Source: Paenibacillus hamazuiensis
GTDB taxonomy: Bacteria; Bacillota; Bacilli; Paenibacillales; NBRC-103111
Length of the DNA: 64,000 bases
NCBI RefSeq assembly: GCF_023276405.1
Contig: NZ_JALRMO010000001.1
Coordinates: 6,011,001-6,075,000, forward strand
Reading direction: 5' to 3'
Within the stretch, counting starts at the first letter, position 1, and every line of letters starts with the position of its first letter. This document shows, in pieces, positions 17,676-25,923 of this stretch. The translations under genes were made by a program, and so were the position numbers. The notes below the pieces were generated by a model. That model searched no databases. It was not told where the DNA came from and was given only the letters and a program-made list of their open reading frames with translations.

Positions 17676-17716
17676 AAAAAATACCTACATGACTCGTATG
17701 TTTAAGTCCGTAGGTA
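17676..17716 (-). terminator. Terminator of the dynamin operon
   Basis: On the minus strand TACCTAC (17716-17710) pairs with GTAGGTA (17688-17682), followed by seven T. It now lies more than 300 bases from the last gene because the repeat element is in between. Confidence 0.6.
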
Positions 17717-17725
17717 TACGTTTGG

Positions 17726-18023
17726 CCAATGCTGTCAGGTTAAGCGGGACCATAGCGGAACTATGATTCGCTAAATCGGTCCATTTCGGATATTTGGGAA
17801 AATTAGCGGAACTCAGGTGATCTATTTGCCTGTTCGCCCGGTACAAACGCCATTTTCCGCCGATTTAGCGCATCTCAGTTCCTCTATTTTTCCAAAGGTG
17901 CCCGTTTCCCCCAAGATAGCGAACGTGGGTTCCGCTATTATAATAAGCTGCTTATACTAGCAGCCCCGGTCTGTCCAATTTCGGACCGCGATCCATGCGA
18001 ACGCATTAATCTGACAGCATTGA
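17726..18023. repeat. MITE-like element, copy A
   Basis: Ends are inverted copies of CAATGCTGTCAGGTTAA (17727-17743, and 18006-18022 inverted with one change). The interior is rich in GGAACT/AGTTCC and GCGCTA/ATAGCG segments (CATAGCGGAACTATG, TAGCGCATCTCAGTTCCTC) that can fold on themselves. It is related to the copies at about 55.3 and 59.9 kb. No coding capacity. Confidence 0.75.
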
Positions 18024-18054
18024 ACGCCTCGCCTTGCCCCCACCCCAGTGGAAA

Positions 18055-18366
18055 CTAACTGCGGGTCAATCTCGCCTTTTCGATGACAAGCTCGGCTCTT
18101 CGCTCTTCGAATTTGCGTACCACTTCGCCCGCGATCAGCTTTTGCTGCTCTTCCGTTAACTTCATCAGTTTGCATTTAAAATGAACCTTCTGGATGATGC
18201 GGTCAATTTCCTTGATCTGCCGGATAACTTCGGAGATTTTGTCCCGAGACGCCTGGGTCTGCGTATGATGCAGCTGCCGAAGAGCCTTGTCTCGGCTTTC
18301 TTGGAACTTCTCGATCGCGCCCAGCTTTATGGCTTCAAGGATACCGTCAATAATGCCGTCCCACAT
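18055..18366 (-). CDS. Small helical protein of the dynamin operon
   Basis: 103 residues, almost entirely charged helix (KFQESRDKALRQLHHTQ, ISEVIRQIKEIDRIIQKV, EEQQKLIAGEVVRKFEERR), a likely coiled coil. No family is recognised. The start overlaps the end of the preceding gene (TAATATG) without its own ribosome site, so translation is probably coupled. It is the last gene of the six-gene operon and the last before the repeat element. A structural or adaptor role for one of the GTPases is the natural guess. Confidence 0.7.
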   Translation of the reverse strand: MWDGIIDGILEAIKLGAIEKFQESRDKALRQLHHTQTQASRDKISEVIRQIKEIDRIIQKVHFKCKLMKLTEEQQKLIAGEVVRKFEERRAELVIEKARLTRS

Positions 18367-18367
18367 A

Positions 18368-18787
18368 TTAAATCTTGGAGATCAGGGCCGTCATCCAAAC
18401 ATGGAGATTAGCCGCGTACATTCCCTTGGCCGCCTCCGGCACATTGGCGTTGGTCAAAATTTCATTCGCTTTTTCCATCACTTGAATAATCAAATCTCCC
18501 CGCTGCTTGTCCGAGAGACGGTCTTCCTGCGCTTTTTTTACATAAGCGTCCGCCTCCAGCAGCATCTTGTAGCCTTCCTTTTCGAGCAGTGCGATCGAGT
18601 TTTTCGTATCCGAGTAGGTTCTGGCGATATGCTCGATGGTGGAGATCGCATCGGGGATTTTACCGACTAGATGTTTCAACGCCTCTTGCTTTAAGGAGTC
18701 CAGGTCAAGTCCCGACTGCTTGCTCTTATCGGGCATAATGACCTCGACTTCAGGTTGATGCCGGGTTATATTTGTATGATCTGCCAT
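18368..18787 (-). CDS. Helical protein of the dynamin operon
   Basis: 139 residues, start after AAGGAGAGCGAGAAC. A polar N-terminal tail (ITRHQPEVEVIMPDKSKQ) precedes predicted helices with SLKQEALKHLVGKIPDAIST and a C-terminal LHVWMTALISKI. No family is recognised. It is fifth in the operon, one base ahead of the small helical gene and 14 bases after a GTPase gene. Its small size and its place beside a second helical protein suggest accessory subunits of the GTPase assembly. Confidence 0.7.
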   Translation of the reverse strand: MADHTNITRHQPEVEVIMPDKSKQSGLDLDSLKQEALKHLVGKIPDAISTIEHIARTYSDTKNSIALLEKEGYKMLLEADAYVKKAQEDRLSDKQRGDLIIQVMEKANEILTNANVPEAAKGMYAANLHVWMTALISKI

Positions 18788-18801
18788 GTTCTCGCTCTCC
18801 T

Positions 18802-20622
18802 TCAGCTTAATATAGCGGCCACACGCTGCCGCTCTTGTTCGATCCGATTGCGGAGCTGCTCATATCCGTCCAAAGCGCCCGCATCGCCGGCCAGGCTGGA
18901 CTTCAGCAACTCTTCATGCTCCTTGCAGGTCTCGTCAAAATGTTCATCCACGAGCGCCATCGTTTCCTTGATGGATAGGTCAAGCTCGCCGGCCACCTGC
19001 GGATTAAATTCCTCCGACCATTTCCGCAAAGAGGTTCGCAGTTTCTTATCCAGTTTCCCCTGCCAAGTAGCCACATCCCACAGGTAAAATCCGATCTCGA
19101 TCAAAACGGCCACCACATTGCCCAATACTTTCGTGCTGGTGAGGCCGAGCTTGGCCAGGATCTGAGCCACCTGATTATGGGTCTGGCGCGAAAATGTTTT
19201 GTTAAACAATTTGCCGACGTGCTTCAACGCCATTTTGCCGAAGTTGGCGACTCCCGCTCCGGCTCCGCCGCGGCCGCCGAATTGCCGAAAAAACTGGAAG
19301 GCGACATGCTTCATCCCTTCGTTTAATACACCTTTCATTACGTTGGTCTTCAGCTTCTCAAACTTGTCCGAAATCAGGGTTACACTCCGCTTGTAATGAC
19401 CTATGGCCGTATTGGCCAGGTCCTCCATTTCCCGATTCAGCTTTTCCAGCCGGTCGACCATGAGCTCAGCCGTTCTCTTGCAAGCAAGCGCAGCCTCCCT
19501 CGGCAAGACATGCGCTTGAATGAAGGCGCTGCAGTCGCTTCCTTGCGTCCACCGATTCGAAGCCGCGATATGTTTGCTGCATGTGTCGGCAATAGCCGAT
19601 TCTTCCCGGGCAACATGTGCCTGCAGCTCGGAGATTAATTCACCCCTGCGCCGCTGTACCAGCGCATGAATATTTTTTTGCTTGTCCCGGAGCTGGTGGA
19701 TCTCCTCTTCCAGCATTCGCTTCTGCTCCTGATCCAGCTGAACCATGTGCCGCTTGGTTTCCGCGGCGCTTGCCAAATTCTCGTAGATCGACTCCAGGAC
19801 CAGCTTGGCCCGTTCCAGCCACTGCCTCATTCGCATGTCGGAGCTCGCCTCTTGAGCCAACCACTGCCACAAATGGACCGCTTCCGGTACGGAAGCTTCC
19901 CCTTGCTCTTCCACCAGGAAGGTGTTCACTTCCATTCGGATTAACGACCGGACATGATCTTGAATCTCCTTAACCCGGCGATCCGACTCTCCCGATCCGG
20001 CGGGCACCCGGTTGATAACAAGGACGACCGGCGGCAGGTCATGATGAAAAACCTCATGCAGCAGCTCGAGAAATCGTTTATCGGCTTCCAGCATCCCGCT
20101 GCGGTACATCACGCAGAAAACTATATAATCGGCCTCGGGGATAAAATTATTTAATACCTCGGAATGCTCCTCATAGATGGAGTCATATCCCGGCGTATCC
20201 AGGATATGCGCCTCCACTTCAAGCTGAATCCGGGTGCGGTGCTGCAATCGGCGCAGAGTGGAAACGGGTTCGTCCAACTGCCTATAAAATTGCTCCTGCG
20301 TGATCTGTTCAACTTGCCCGTCGTTATGTACAATGGCATATTGATCTTCCGTATTCGCGCCCCCTATGACCTCGGTCACTATCGATGTTGTCGGTGCCGC
20401 GGATACTCTGAGCCGCTCCTCGCCGATCAGGCTGTTGATGAGGCTCGTTTTGCCGGAGCTCGTTCGCCCCACAAACGTCATATACAAGGCGGGTTGATTC
20501 AGCTTCTGCAACAACAGTTCGGCCGCGCTTTGCATGGTGGGATATCCGATTTGGCCCGCGAACCGAATCGCCTGTTGAGTCGATGCAATAAGCTGCGCGC
20601 GTTCTGATTCATATGCCCTCAC
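18802..20622 (-). CDS. Dynamin-like GTPase 3
   Basis: 606 residues. G domain: P-loop GRTSSGKTS (52-60), switch region TTSIVTEV, G3 DTPGYDS near residue 140 and a G4-like VINRVPAG near 205. Long helices follow (about 270-400), then a glycine-rich and hydrophobic part (GGRGGAGAGVANF ... VLGNVVAVLIEIGFYLWDV) that looks like a membrane-contacting paddle, and a final helical section. Dynamin-like proteins bind membranes, assemble on GTP and remodel or tether them; some bacterial ones protect against phage lysis. The GTG start overlaps the stop of GTPase 2 by four bases. One of three distinct dynamin-like genes here. Confidence 0.88.
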   Translation of the reverse strand: MRAYESERAQLIASTQQAIRFAGQIGYPTMQSAAELLLQKLNQPALYMTFVGRTSSGKTSLINSLIGEERLRVSAAPTTSIVTEVIGGANTEDQYAIVHNDGQVEQITQEQFYRQLDEPVSTLRRLQHRTRIQLEVEAHILDTPGYDSIYEEHSEVLNNFIPEADYIVFCVMYRSGMLEADKRFLELLHEVFHHDLPPVVLVINRVPAGSGESDRRVKEIQDHVRSLIRMEVNTFLVEEQGEASVPEAVHLWQWLAQEASSDMRMRQWLERAKLVLESIYENLASAAETKRHMVQLDQEQKRMLEEEIHQLRDKQKNIHALVQRRRGELISELQAHVAREESAIADTCSKHIAASNRWTQGSDCSAFIQAHVLPREAALACKRTAELMVDRLEKLNREMEDLANTAIGHYKRSVTLISDKFEKLKTNVMKGVLNEGMKHVAFQFFRQFGGRGGAGAGVANFGKMALKHVGKLFNKTFSRQTHNQVAQILAKLGLTSTKVLGNVVAVLIEIGFYLWDVATWQGKLDKKLRTSLRKWSEEFNPQVAGELDLSIKETMALVDEHFDETCKEHEELLKSSLAGDAGALDGYEQLRNRIEQERQRVAAILS

Positions 20623-22448
20623 GAAACGGCCTCCCCACTTACAGTCACACTTAATTTGTCGACGGCTTCCTTCGCCCGCCGTAAAATCTCCAGAGATAAA
20701 CTCGTGTCGCGTACCAGCGCATCATGATTCAGCAAGCTCTGATCGATAATAGCCCGGCGCTGATTAAACTCGGCTTCGATTTGGTTTAATTGGTCGACAA
20801 GCAGCTTCTCCAGCTCCTGAATAAGACGAGTCATGTATTGCTTCGTTTCCCGTTTCACCATATCCCGAAGCTGCTCCATCACCTCGGTTACGATCGATTT
20901 GGCGGACTTTAACGCGGCGGCCTTCCTGCGGTTCTCGATGGTAGACTTCACGGAATACCCGAGCAAGGTCCCGACCAGACCCGCCACGGCGACGGCCCCT
21001 GCAACCACCCATCCGGCAGGATTGGACACGAGCAGGCCAAGCAGAACCGGGGCGGCGGCCATAAGCCCCAAGCTGGCCACGGTAGGAATGGTTCTTTCGA
21101 ATTTAAAGCTGCCTTCGGATTTCACTTCGAAATCAAATTCCGGCTTACTCTCGTTTAACTGCTTTAGAATGGACTCGAAGTTCACCAATATTTTTTTCGC
21201 CGCGTCTTGAATTTGAAACTGCAGCTCGTTAATTACCGTTAATTGAGCCTCCTGAAGCTGCTCGGTGACGATCGTTTCGAAGTAATGCCCGTCATACACC
21301 CCGGTTGAGATCTTCCCGCTAATGGCCTGCAGGACCTTATCCTCCAAATCGTCCGTAAAAGAGGACATGATCTTTCGAACGCCGCCTGCCAGCTGCTCCG
21401 ACTGCTCCTTCAGCTCGTCGAAGCGGCTGTTGATCGTCTCCCGTTCTTCCTCAAATTTACGCTGCTGCTCCATGAGCTCCATTTTCGAGGTATCCGCGTT
21501 TTTTTGAAGATCCTGTGCAATTAATTCGTTGATCCGAATGCTCTCGACAATCTTTTGCTCCAGCCATACGACGTTGTCCCAGACGACATCTTTCGACCAG
21601 GTCTGCAAACTGTTGTCTATCGTTTCCTCCAGCACCGGGATGCCGGAACGGTCCCTCAGCGCCTTATCTTCGGTATAAGTGGCAAGGACAGCGTCTTTGA
21701 TCTGGACCGGCATAATTCCCCTGCTGTATGGAACGCCAATTTCGCTCGAAATTTTCGTCAAAACCCCGTGATTATGGCTCATGCCTCCTTCCAGCTCGCG
21801 TCTGGTTTCGTTTTCCCACCAATTTTGAACGAAGTAGGCGTTCGACAATTGCGGCCATACGGCCCGCAGAAACAGCGACTCGATCCGCGTAATGGGAGGA
21901 ACGGTTCTAAGCAAGAAGATCGCCGCCGAACACGACATGATGTACTTCATCGTCGTTTCCTGGTTCGCCGCACTTAAACTCGCCACACCCGGAAGGTCCA
22001 CAAACACAACATCCGGCCGCAGAAGAGGCGAATGGATGTGCAGCTCAATATGATGAATCCCCAACTGATTGTTCGGATTAAATTCATGATTAACGAGCCG
22101 GTTTAACTCCTCCCGGTCAATAGGCGCGCTGGTTTCACGCCCGTCCTTAAATTTCACGATATAACACGGTTCGCCTTCGATACACTTATGAATTTCGACC
22201 GGGATGCAGGTCGTTTCATCGGCTTCCACCGGTAAAATATCGTCCCCCACGACAAGCGCGTTTAACAGGGAGCTTTTTCCCGCACCTTGTATTCCCAATA
22301 CGGCAATAATGAATTTATTGGAGATTACACTTTGTTTGCGGCTGGCGACTGCCTGGTCGAACGCTTCTTTGGCCGAGTCGTCCGGCAAAGATTGGCGGAT
22401 AGTCCGAATTAACTCTTCCTGGCTCAACAGATCTGCAATGGATGGCAT
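20619..22448 (-). CDS. Dynamin-like GTPase 2 with membrane hairpin
   Basis: 609 residues, start after AAGGAGACTTCGAT. G domain: P-loop GIQGAGKSS (52-60), ADETTCIPV (switch I threonine) and G3 VDLPGVASL near 165; no standard NKxD is seen, and QNWWENE stands at its place. Coiled coil about 300-400. Near residues 460-500 two hydrophobic segments with glycine between them (SLGLMAAAPVLLGLLVS and GWVVAGAVAVAGLVGTLLG) form a probable transmembrane hairpin, the paddle equivalent, followed by basic NRRKAAALKSA. It should be membrane-anchored and is likely to work together with GTPases 1 and 3, with which it is co-transcribed. Confidence 0.88.
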   Translation of the reverse strand: MPSIADLLSQEELIRTIRQSLPDDSAKEAFDQAVASRKQSVISNKFIIAVLGIQGAGKSSLLNALVVGDDILPVEADETTCIPVEIHKCIEGEPCYIVKFKDGRETSAPIDREELNRLVNHEFNPNNQLGIHHIELHIHSPLLRPDVVFVDLPGVASLSAANQETTMKYIMSCSAAIFLLRTVPPITRIESLFLRAVWPQLSNAYFVQNWWENETRRELEGGMSHNHGVLTKISSEIGVPYSRGIMPVQIKDAVLATYTEDKALRDRSGIPVLEETIDNSLQTWSKDVVWDNVVWLEQKIVESIRINELIAQDLQKNADTSKMELMEQQRKFEEERETINSRFDELKEQSEQLAGGVRKIMSSFTDDLEDKVLQAISGKISTGVYDGHYFETIVTEQLQEAQLTVINELQFQIQDAAKKILVNFESILKQLNESKPEFDFEVKSEGSFKFERTIPTVASLGLMAAAPVLLGLLVSNPAGWVVAGAVAVAGLVGTLLGYSVKSTIENRRKAAALKSAKSIVTEVMEQLRDMVKRETKQYMTRLIQELEKLLVDQLNQIEAEFNQRRAIIDQSLLNHDALVRDTSLSLEILRRAKEAVDKLSVTVSGEAVS

Positions 22449-22462
22449 ATCGAAGTCTCCTT

Positions 22463-23056
22463 CTATGATTGAGGTTTACGGGCTTTCTCGAGAGCTTTTT
22501 GCTTGCCGAAGAAAAACATCCAAAACCCGGGAACCGATTGAAGAAGCTCTTGTTCCTCACGGTAGCTCCTCCACTCCTTGGCTTGTTCCTCCAAGCGGTC
22601 GTTTAACCGGGATAGCTGCTTCTCGTAGGAGGTCTGCAGCTCGCTAACTTTGTCGTTCATAACCGCCAGCTTGTGCTCCGTCTCCTCCAGCTTGTTCAAC
22701 AGCGCAGCCAATTCCCTTTCAACAGCCGATCGGACCGATTCAACCCGCTCCATCAGCTCCTGGCTCGCCTTAGTCCCTTCCGCCGATTGCTGCTGAACGA
22801 CGGTTTGCAGGTGATCGGAAAAGTCCTTAAGCAGCTTCTGAATTTTTTCCGAGCGTTTCTCTCCATTGAGATCCGCGGCTTTAATCGAGCTGCTTACGGT
22901 CTCTTCCAATTCCTCCAGCTGTCGCTGCTTCGCCAGCCTGGATTGCTGCAGAACCTCTTCAATCCCGCTATGAACGGCATTTTGCAGATCGCCTAAGATT
23001 CGTTCGGTTTCCTCGTCTACGAATATCGTAATAGGGTCTTTCGTTTGGTTGCTCAT
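22463..23056 (-). CDS. Coiled-coil protein of the dynamin operon
   Basis: 197 residues, start after AAAGGAACTTTTAT. Nearly the whole length is charged heptad-type helix (residues about 20-170, with many E/K/Q and leucines). The basic, aromatic C-terminus (SVPGFWMFFFGKQKALEKARK) could touch membrane or a partner. No enzyme motif. Encoded between GTPases 1 and 2, it may link them. Confidence 0.75.
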   Translation of the reverse strand: MSNQTKDPITIFVDEETERILGDLQNAVHSGIEEVLQQSRLAKQRQLEELEETVSSSIKAADLNGEKRSEKIQKLLKDFSDHLQTVVQQQSAEGTKASQELMERVESVRSAVERELAALLNKLEETEHKLAVMNDKVSELQTSYEKQLSRLNDRLEEQAKEWRSYREEQELLQSVPGFWMFFFGKQKALEKARKPQS

Positions 23057-23080
23057 ATAAAAGTTCCTTTCTATCTGGGT

Positions 23081-25639
23081 TCAGTTTTGTACACGGAGCA
23101 GCGACGAGACTTCTTTGAAAAATTGGCCCGCTTCGTTTCGAGTATCCGCATGATCCAGCTGCGGGAATATAGTAAACAGAAGGGATAACGCTTCCTGCTC
23201 CTCTCCTTTTCCGGCATGCCACATAAATTGATCGGCGGTATGAAACAACGCGGTGTATATAGGATTGACATGATCCACGATGCAGACGGGGTTTGGAATC
23301 GAAGCGAATTCCATGAGCTCCCGGTAGCTTTTATACGCTTCGGAAAGCCCTGCATCGTGGAGATACTCCTTGAGCGATTGCACCATCCACACTGCGGGCA
23401 TGTTCTTCAACACTTTGGAAATGAGCGGCCCTTTCAATACTTTACGCGTCAAACCGAGCTGATGGATATCAAGCTGGATGAGGCCAAAAGGTTTTGCCGC
23501 GCCGTCCTTCCAAAAGTCCCCTTCGATCTGATCATTCGTTGTTAAAAAAGCATATTGGAACGGCAAGCTGCCCGTGCTTATTTTCACCTGCTTGAACGTA
23601 TTGAAGGAAGCCGCACCAACGGGATATGTCCCAAAGAGCGAATAAAATGCTTGGTCCATCCATAACTCGTCACGGCCAAAAAACCACAGGTTATAAGCTG
23701 CAGGATCGTTCCCATGACGGACGAGAGCCTTTTTGATCATTGCTTGGGCATAAGCTCTTTTGTGCCGGTGCGCCAAGGACAAGAGCGATTGGGTGTAGGT
23801 CAATTGATCTTGACTCAGACGCATGGTTCGCAAAGGCAGATCCGGCTGTTCCTGAACGGGCGCCTTTATAATCATCTCCGCCGGTTCTTGGGCCGTTTGC
23901 TTTGCCCTGCCGAACCAGACTTCCTCAATGTCGCCCAATCGGGAAAGCAGCGATTCCAGGACGCGGGCGTCCTTTGGTTTGTTGGCCCTGGCGGCAATCA
24001 CCCCGTTCTTTCTTGCCATCTCCTCCCGGATGAAATGTACCCTCTTCTCCTTCTCCGCCTTCCAGCTTGTTACATAAGAAGCCAGTTGTTCGTCAAACAA
24101 AGACACGTAAGCTTGAAATTCCTCCAGCGTCTTGCGTACGTTAACCACTTCGATCTGTTCTTCCTCGTAGACCGTTTCATAGTCGCTTTCTCCGGTAAAG
24201 AAACGCGCTGCTTTTTTCAACCATAAGAAGCCACTAGGCTTTTTCCTTTGCGACGTAGTCACCTTTGTTTTGGTTTCCTTATGTATCTTGACTTTGTCGT
24301 CCTGTACAAAAGTTCGGCGGTGCGAACGAACATCTTCATAAGTCAGATTCAGGATATCCAGAACTCTCTTCTCCACCGCGTCCGAGGAATCGATAGATGA
24401 AAAAACGTCCGTCTGCAGCTTCACGGCGCTTTCTTTCAGCTTCTTGGCCTCGGCTTGGATCTCGTGTTCGGCCAAGCTTTCAGCATCCCGCAGCAGCCAA
24501 TTTTTACGAATTTCCCCCAGCCGTGAGTTCAACAGGAGTCTGCCATCCTTAAAGAGACGATCCACTTGCTCGCACTTGCGATCGTAATTTCGGATGTAAA
24601 CTTCGATCCCTTTTTTCAATTGATCCCACCTGTTAATCACATCGGAGGTAATGCCTTTATCCTGATGATAGGTGGTCAGATCAGCCTGTATGCGTTCTTT
24701 CATCGAATCGATATGCCTTAACAGCTGTGACAACCGCCGGCTCGATCGCTGATCTTCCATTTGCCTGCATACGGCGTGCAGCGAATCGATGAGCGGCTGC
24801 AGTCTGGATTGGGTCCAGTGATCCATGAGCCGAGCACCTTGGGATTTCAAGCCTTCCAGTGCCGATATTTGAAAAACCGGAGCCCGGCTGAGGGACTTGT
24901 TATCGGTCTCTTGAAGAATCTTCTCCATGCGTTCCCTCAATCGTTTCTCCACTTCTTGAACGGAACGCCGAACAACTCCCCCCGAAGTCACCTCACTCGT
25001 AACGCAGTCGATAAAATTCTGAACGACCATGACCGGCTTATGCTCCAGAGCAATTTGATTGAGAGCGTTCAAATTCGACTTATCGCTGTTAGCTTTAGTT
25101 GTTGTCACGTACAAAACAAGATCCACCGTAGGAACCAGCTGGCGCAGCGCTATTTCTTCATGTCCCTCTAATCCAAAAGCATCAAGGCCGGGAGAATCCA
25201 CGATTTCAACGTCATGCCCTATCAAGAAATCTGGAAACTCCAGACAAATCTCGTCGACGTTTTTGCCGTTACCGGGATTTTTCAATTCATCGGCATAATC
25301 GGCAATGACTTCTTTATTTAATTGCTCTCCCGTAAATTGAGCGGTCGTTCCGACTTTATATATGATGGTCGCCCTACGGACGGGGCTTTTCTTGCAAGAG
25401 ACAAGAACCCCGGAGGTCGGTCTTGCTTCTTGGGGCAAAATCTCTTCGCCGCACAGCGAATTAATCAAGGTGGATTTCCCGGAGCTCGTCACCCCAAGCA
25501 CGCCGATGCGCCAGCTCGATCTTGTCCACGTTTTTACTCTCTTGTCCATCCACTCGAGGTCGCCCTGCACATAGGCCTTAGGAATATCCGAATGCTGCAA
25601 AATTTGCTCTATCTGACTGATGACGTCCAGTTCTCTCAT
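23081..25639 (-). CDS. Dynamin-like GTPase 1, large, with novel C-terminal region
   Basis: 852 residues; the ATG at 25639 is used because of GGAGATATT upstream. G domain: P-loop GVTSSGKST (48-56), RPTSGVLVS (switch), G3 DSPGLDAFG near 160, and VVQNFID where NKxD would be. Helices about 290-440 precede a KKPSGFLWLKKAARFFTG patch near 455, which may sit on the membrane surface. After residue 600 comes about 250 residues not typical of dynamins (AHRHKRAYAQAMIKKALVRH, YNLWFFGRDELW, IQLDIHQLG), possibly a sensor or effector part. First gene of the operon, behind the composite promoter. Confidence 0.88.
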   Translation of the reverse strand: MRELDVISQIEQILQHSDIPKAYVQGDLEWMDKRVKTWTRSSWRIGVLGVTSSGKSTLINSLCGEEILPQEARPTSGVLVSCKKSPVRRATIIYKVGTTAQFTGEQLNKEVIADYADELKNPGNGKNVDEICLEFPDFLIGHDVEIVDSPGLDAFGLEGHEEIALRQLVPTVDLVLYVTTTKANSDKSNLNALNQIALEHKPVMVVQNFIDCVTSEVTSGGVVRRSVQEVEKRLRERMEKILQETDNKSLSRAPVFQISALEGLKSQGARLMDHWTQSRLQPLIDSLHAVCRQMEDQRSSRRLSQLLRHIDSMKERIQADLTTYHQDKGITSDVINRWDQLKKGIEVYIRNYDRKCEQVDRLFKDGRLLLNSRLGEIRKNWLLRDAESLAEHEIQAEAKKLKESAVKLQTDVFSSIDSSDAVEKRVLDILNLTYEDVRSHRRTFVQDDKVKIHKETKTKVTTSQRKKPSGFLWLKKAARFFTGESDYETVYEEEQIEVVNVRKTLEEFQAYVSLFDEQLASYVTSWKAEKEKRVHFIREEMARKNGVIAARANKPKDARVLESLLSRLGDIEEVWFGRAKQTAQEPAEMIIKAPVQEQPDLPLRTMRLSQDQLTYTQSLLSLAHRHKRAYAQAMIKKALVRHGNDPAAYNLWFFGRDELWMDQAFYSLFGTYPVGAASFNTFKQVKISTGSLPFQYAFLTTNDQIEGDFWKDGAAKPFGLIQLDIHQLGLTRKVLKGPLISKVLKNMPAVWMVQSLKEYLHDAGLSEAYKSYRELMEFASIPNPVCIVDHVNPIYTALFHTADQFMWHAGKGEEQEALSLLFTIFPQLDHADTRNEAGQFFKEVSSLLRVQN

Positions 25640-25674
25640 AATATCTCCATCCACTCTTCATCTTCCGACTCGGA

Positions 25675-25725
25675 TCATACATTGTAAGATTTGTAAGATG
25701 CTTCGTACAGATTTAAATTCGACAT
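25675..25725 (-). CDS. Possible 16-codon leader ORF before the dynamin operon
   Basis: ATG to TGA reading MSNLNLYEASYKSYNV, with GGAGG upstream but at a long distance (13 bases). It lies inside the leader between the composite promoter and the first GTPase gene. It could be a translated leader or chance. Confidence 0.25.
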   Translation of the reverse strand: MSNLNLYEASYKSYNV

Positions 25726-25792
25726 TTATATCCAATTTCCTCCGTTTCATTTGACTTCCGTAGGAAAAATGACCTAGGCAATTCGTATTTCT

Positions 25793-25839
25793 ATCTTACC
25801 ATCTATGAATGACATCACCTTGTCAGAGAATGTACGTTC
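25793..25839 (-). promoter_or_regulatory. Composite promoter/operator, copy c (dynamin operon)
   Basis: With transcription: GAAC-GTAC-ATTC (25828-25839), two bases, a perfect TGACA-N6-TGTCA (25810-25825), 11 bases, TAAGAT (25793-25798). About 150 bases of leader precede the first GTPase gene. Confidence 0.72.
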
Positions 25840-25851
25840 GAGAGCATATAA

Positions 25852-25890
25852 ATAAAAAAACTTACAAAGCGAAATATCGCTCTGTAAGTT
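25852..25890 (-). terminator. Terminator of the GIY-YIG gene
   Basis: ACTTACAGAGCG pairs with CGCTTTGTAAGT on the minus strand, with a seven-T tail. It separates this gene from the dynamin operon promoter. Confidence 0.8.
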
Positions 25891-25923
25891 CTTGACGCAA
25901 CCGGATTCTTCTTCCCATTCCGT

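Larger units (their letters stand above)
17387..18054. other. Intergenic region between two accessory operons
   Basis: No gene is seen. It contains a minus-strand terminator (17676-17716) and a complete MITE-like repeat copy (17726-18023) that has apparently landed between the dynamin operon and its terminator. The remainder shows nothing recognisable. Confidence 0.7.
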
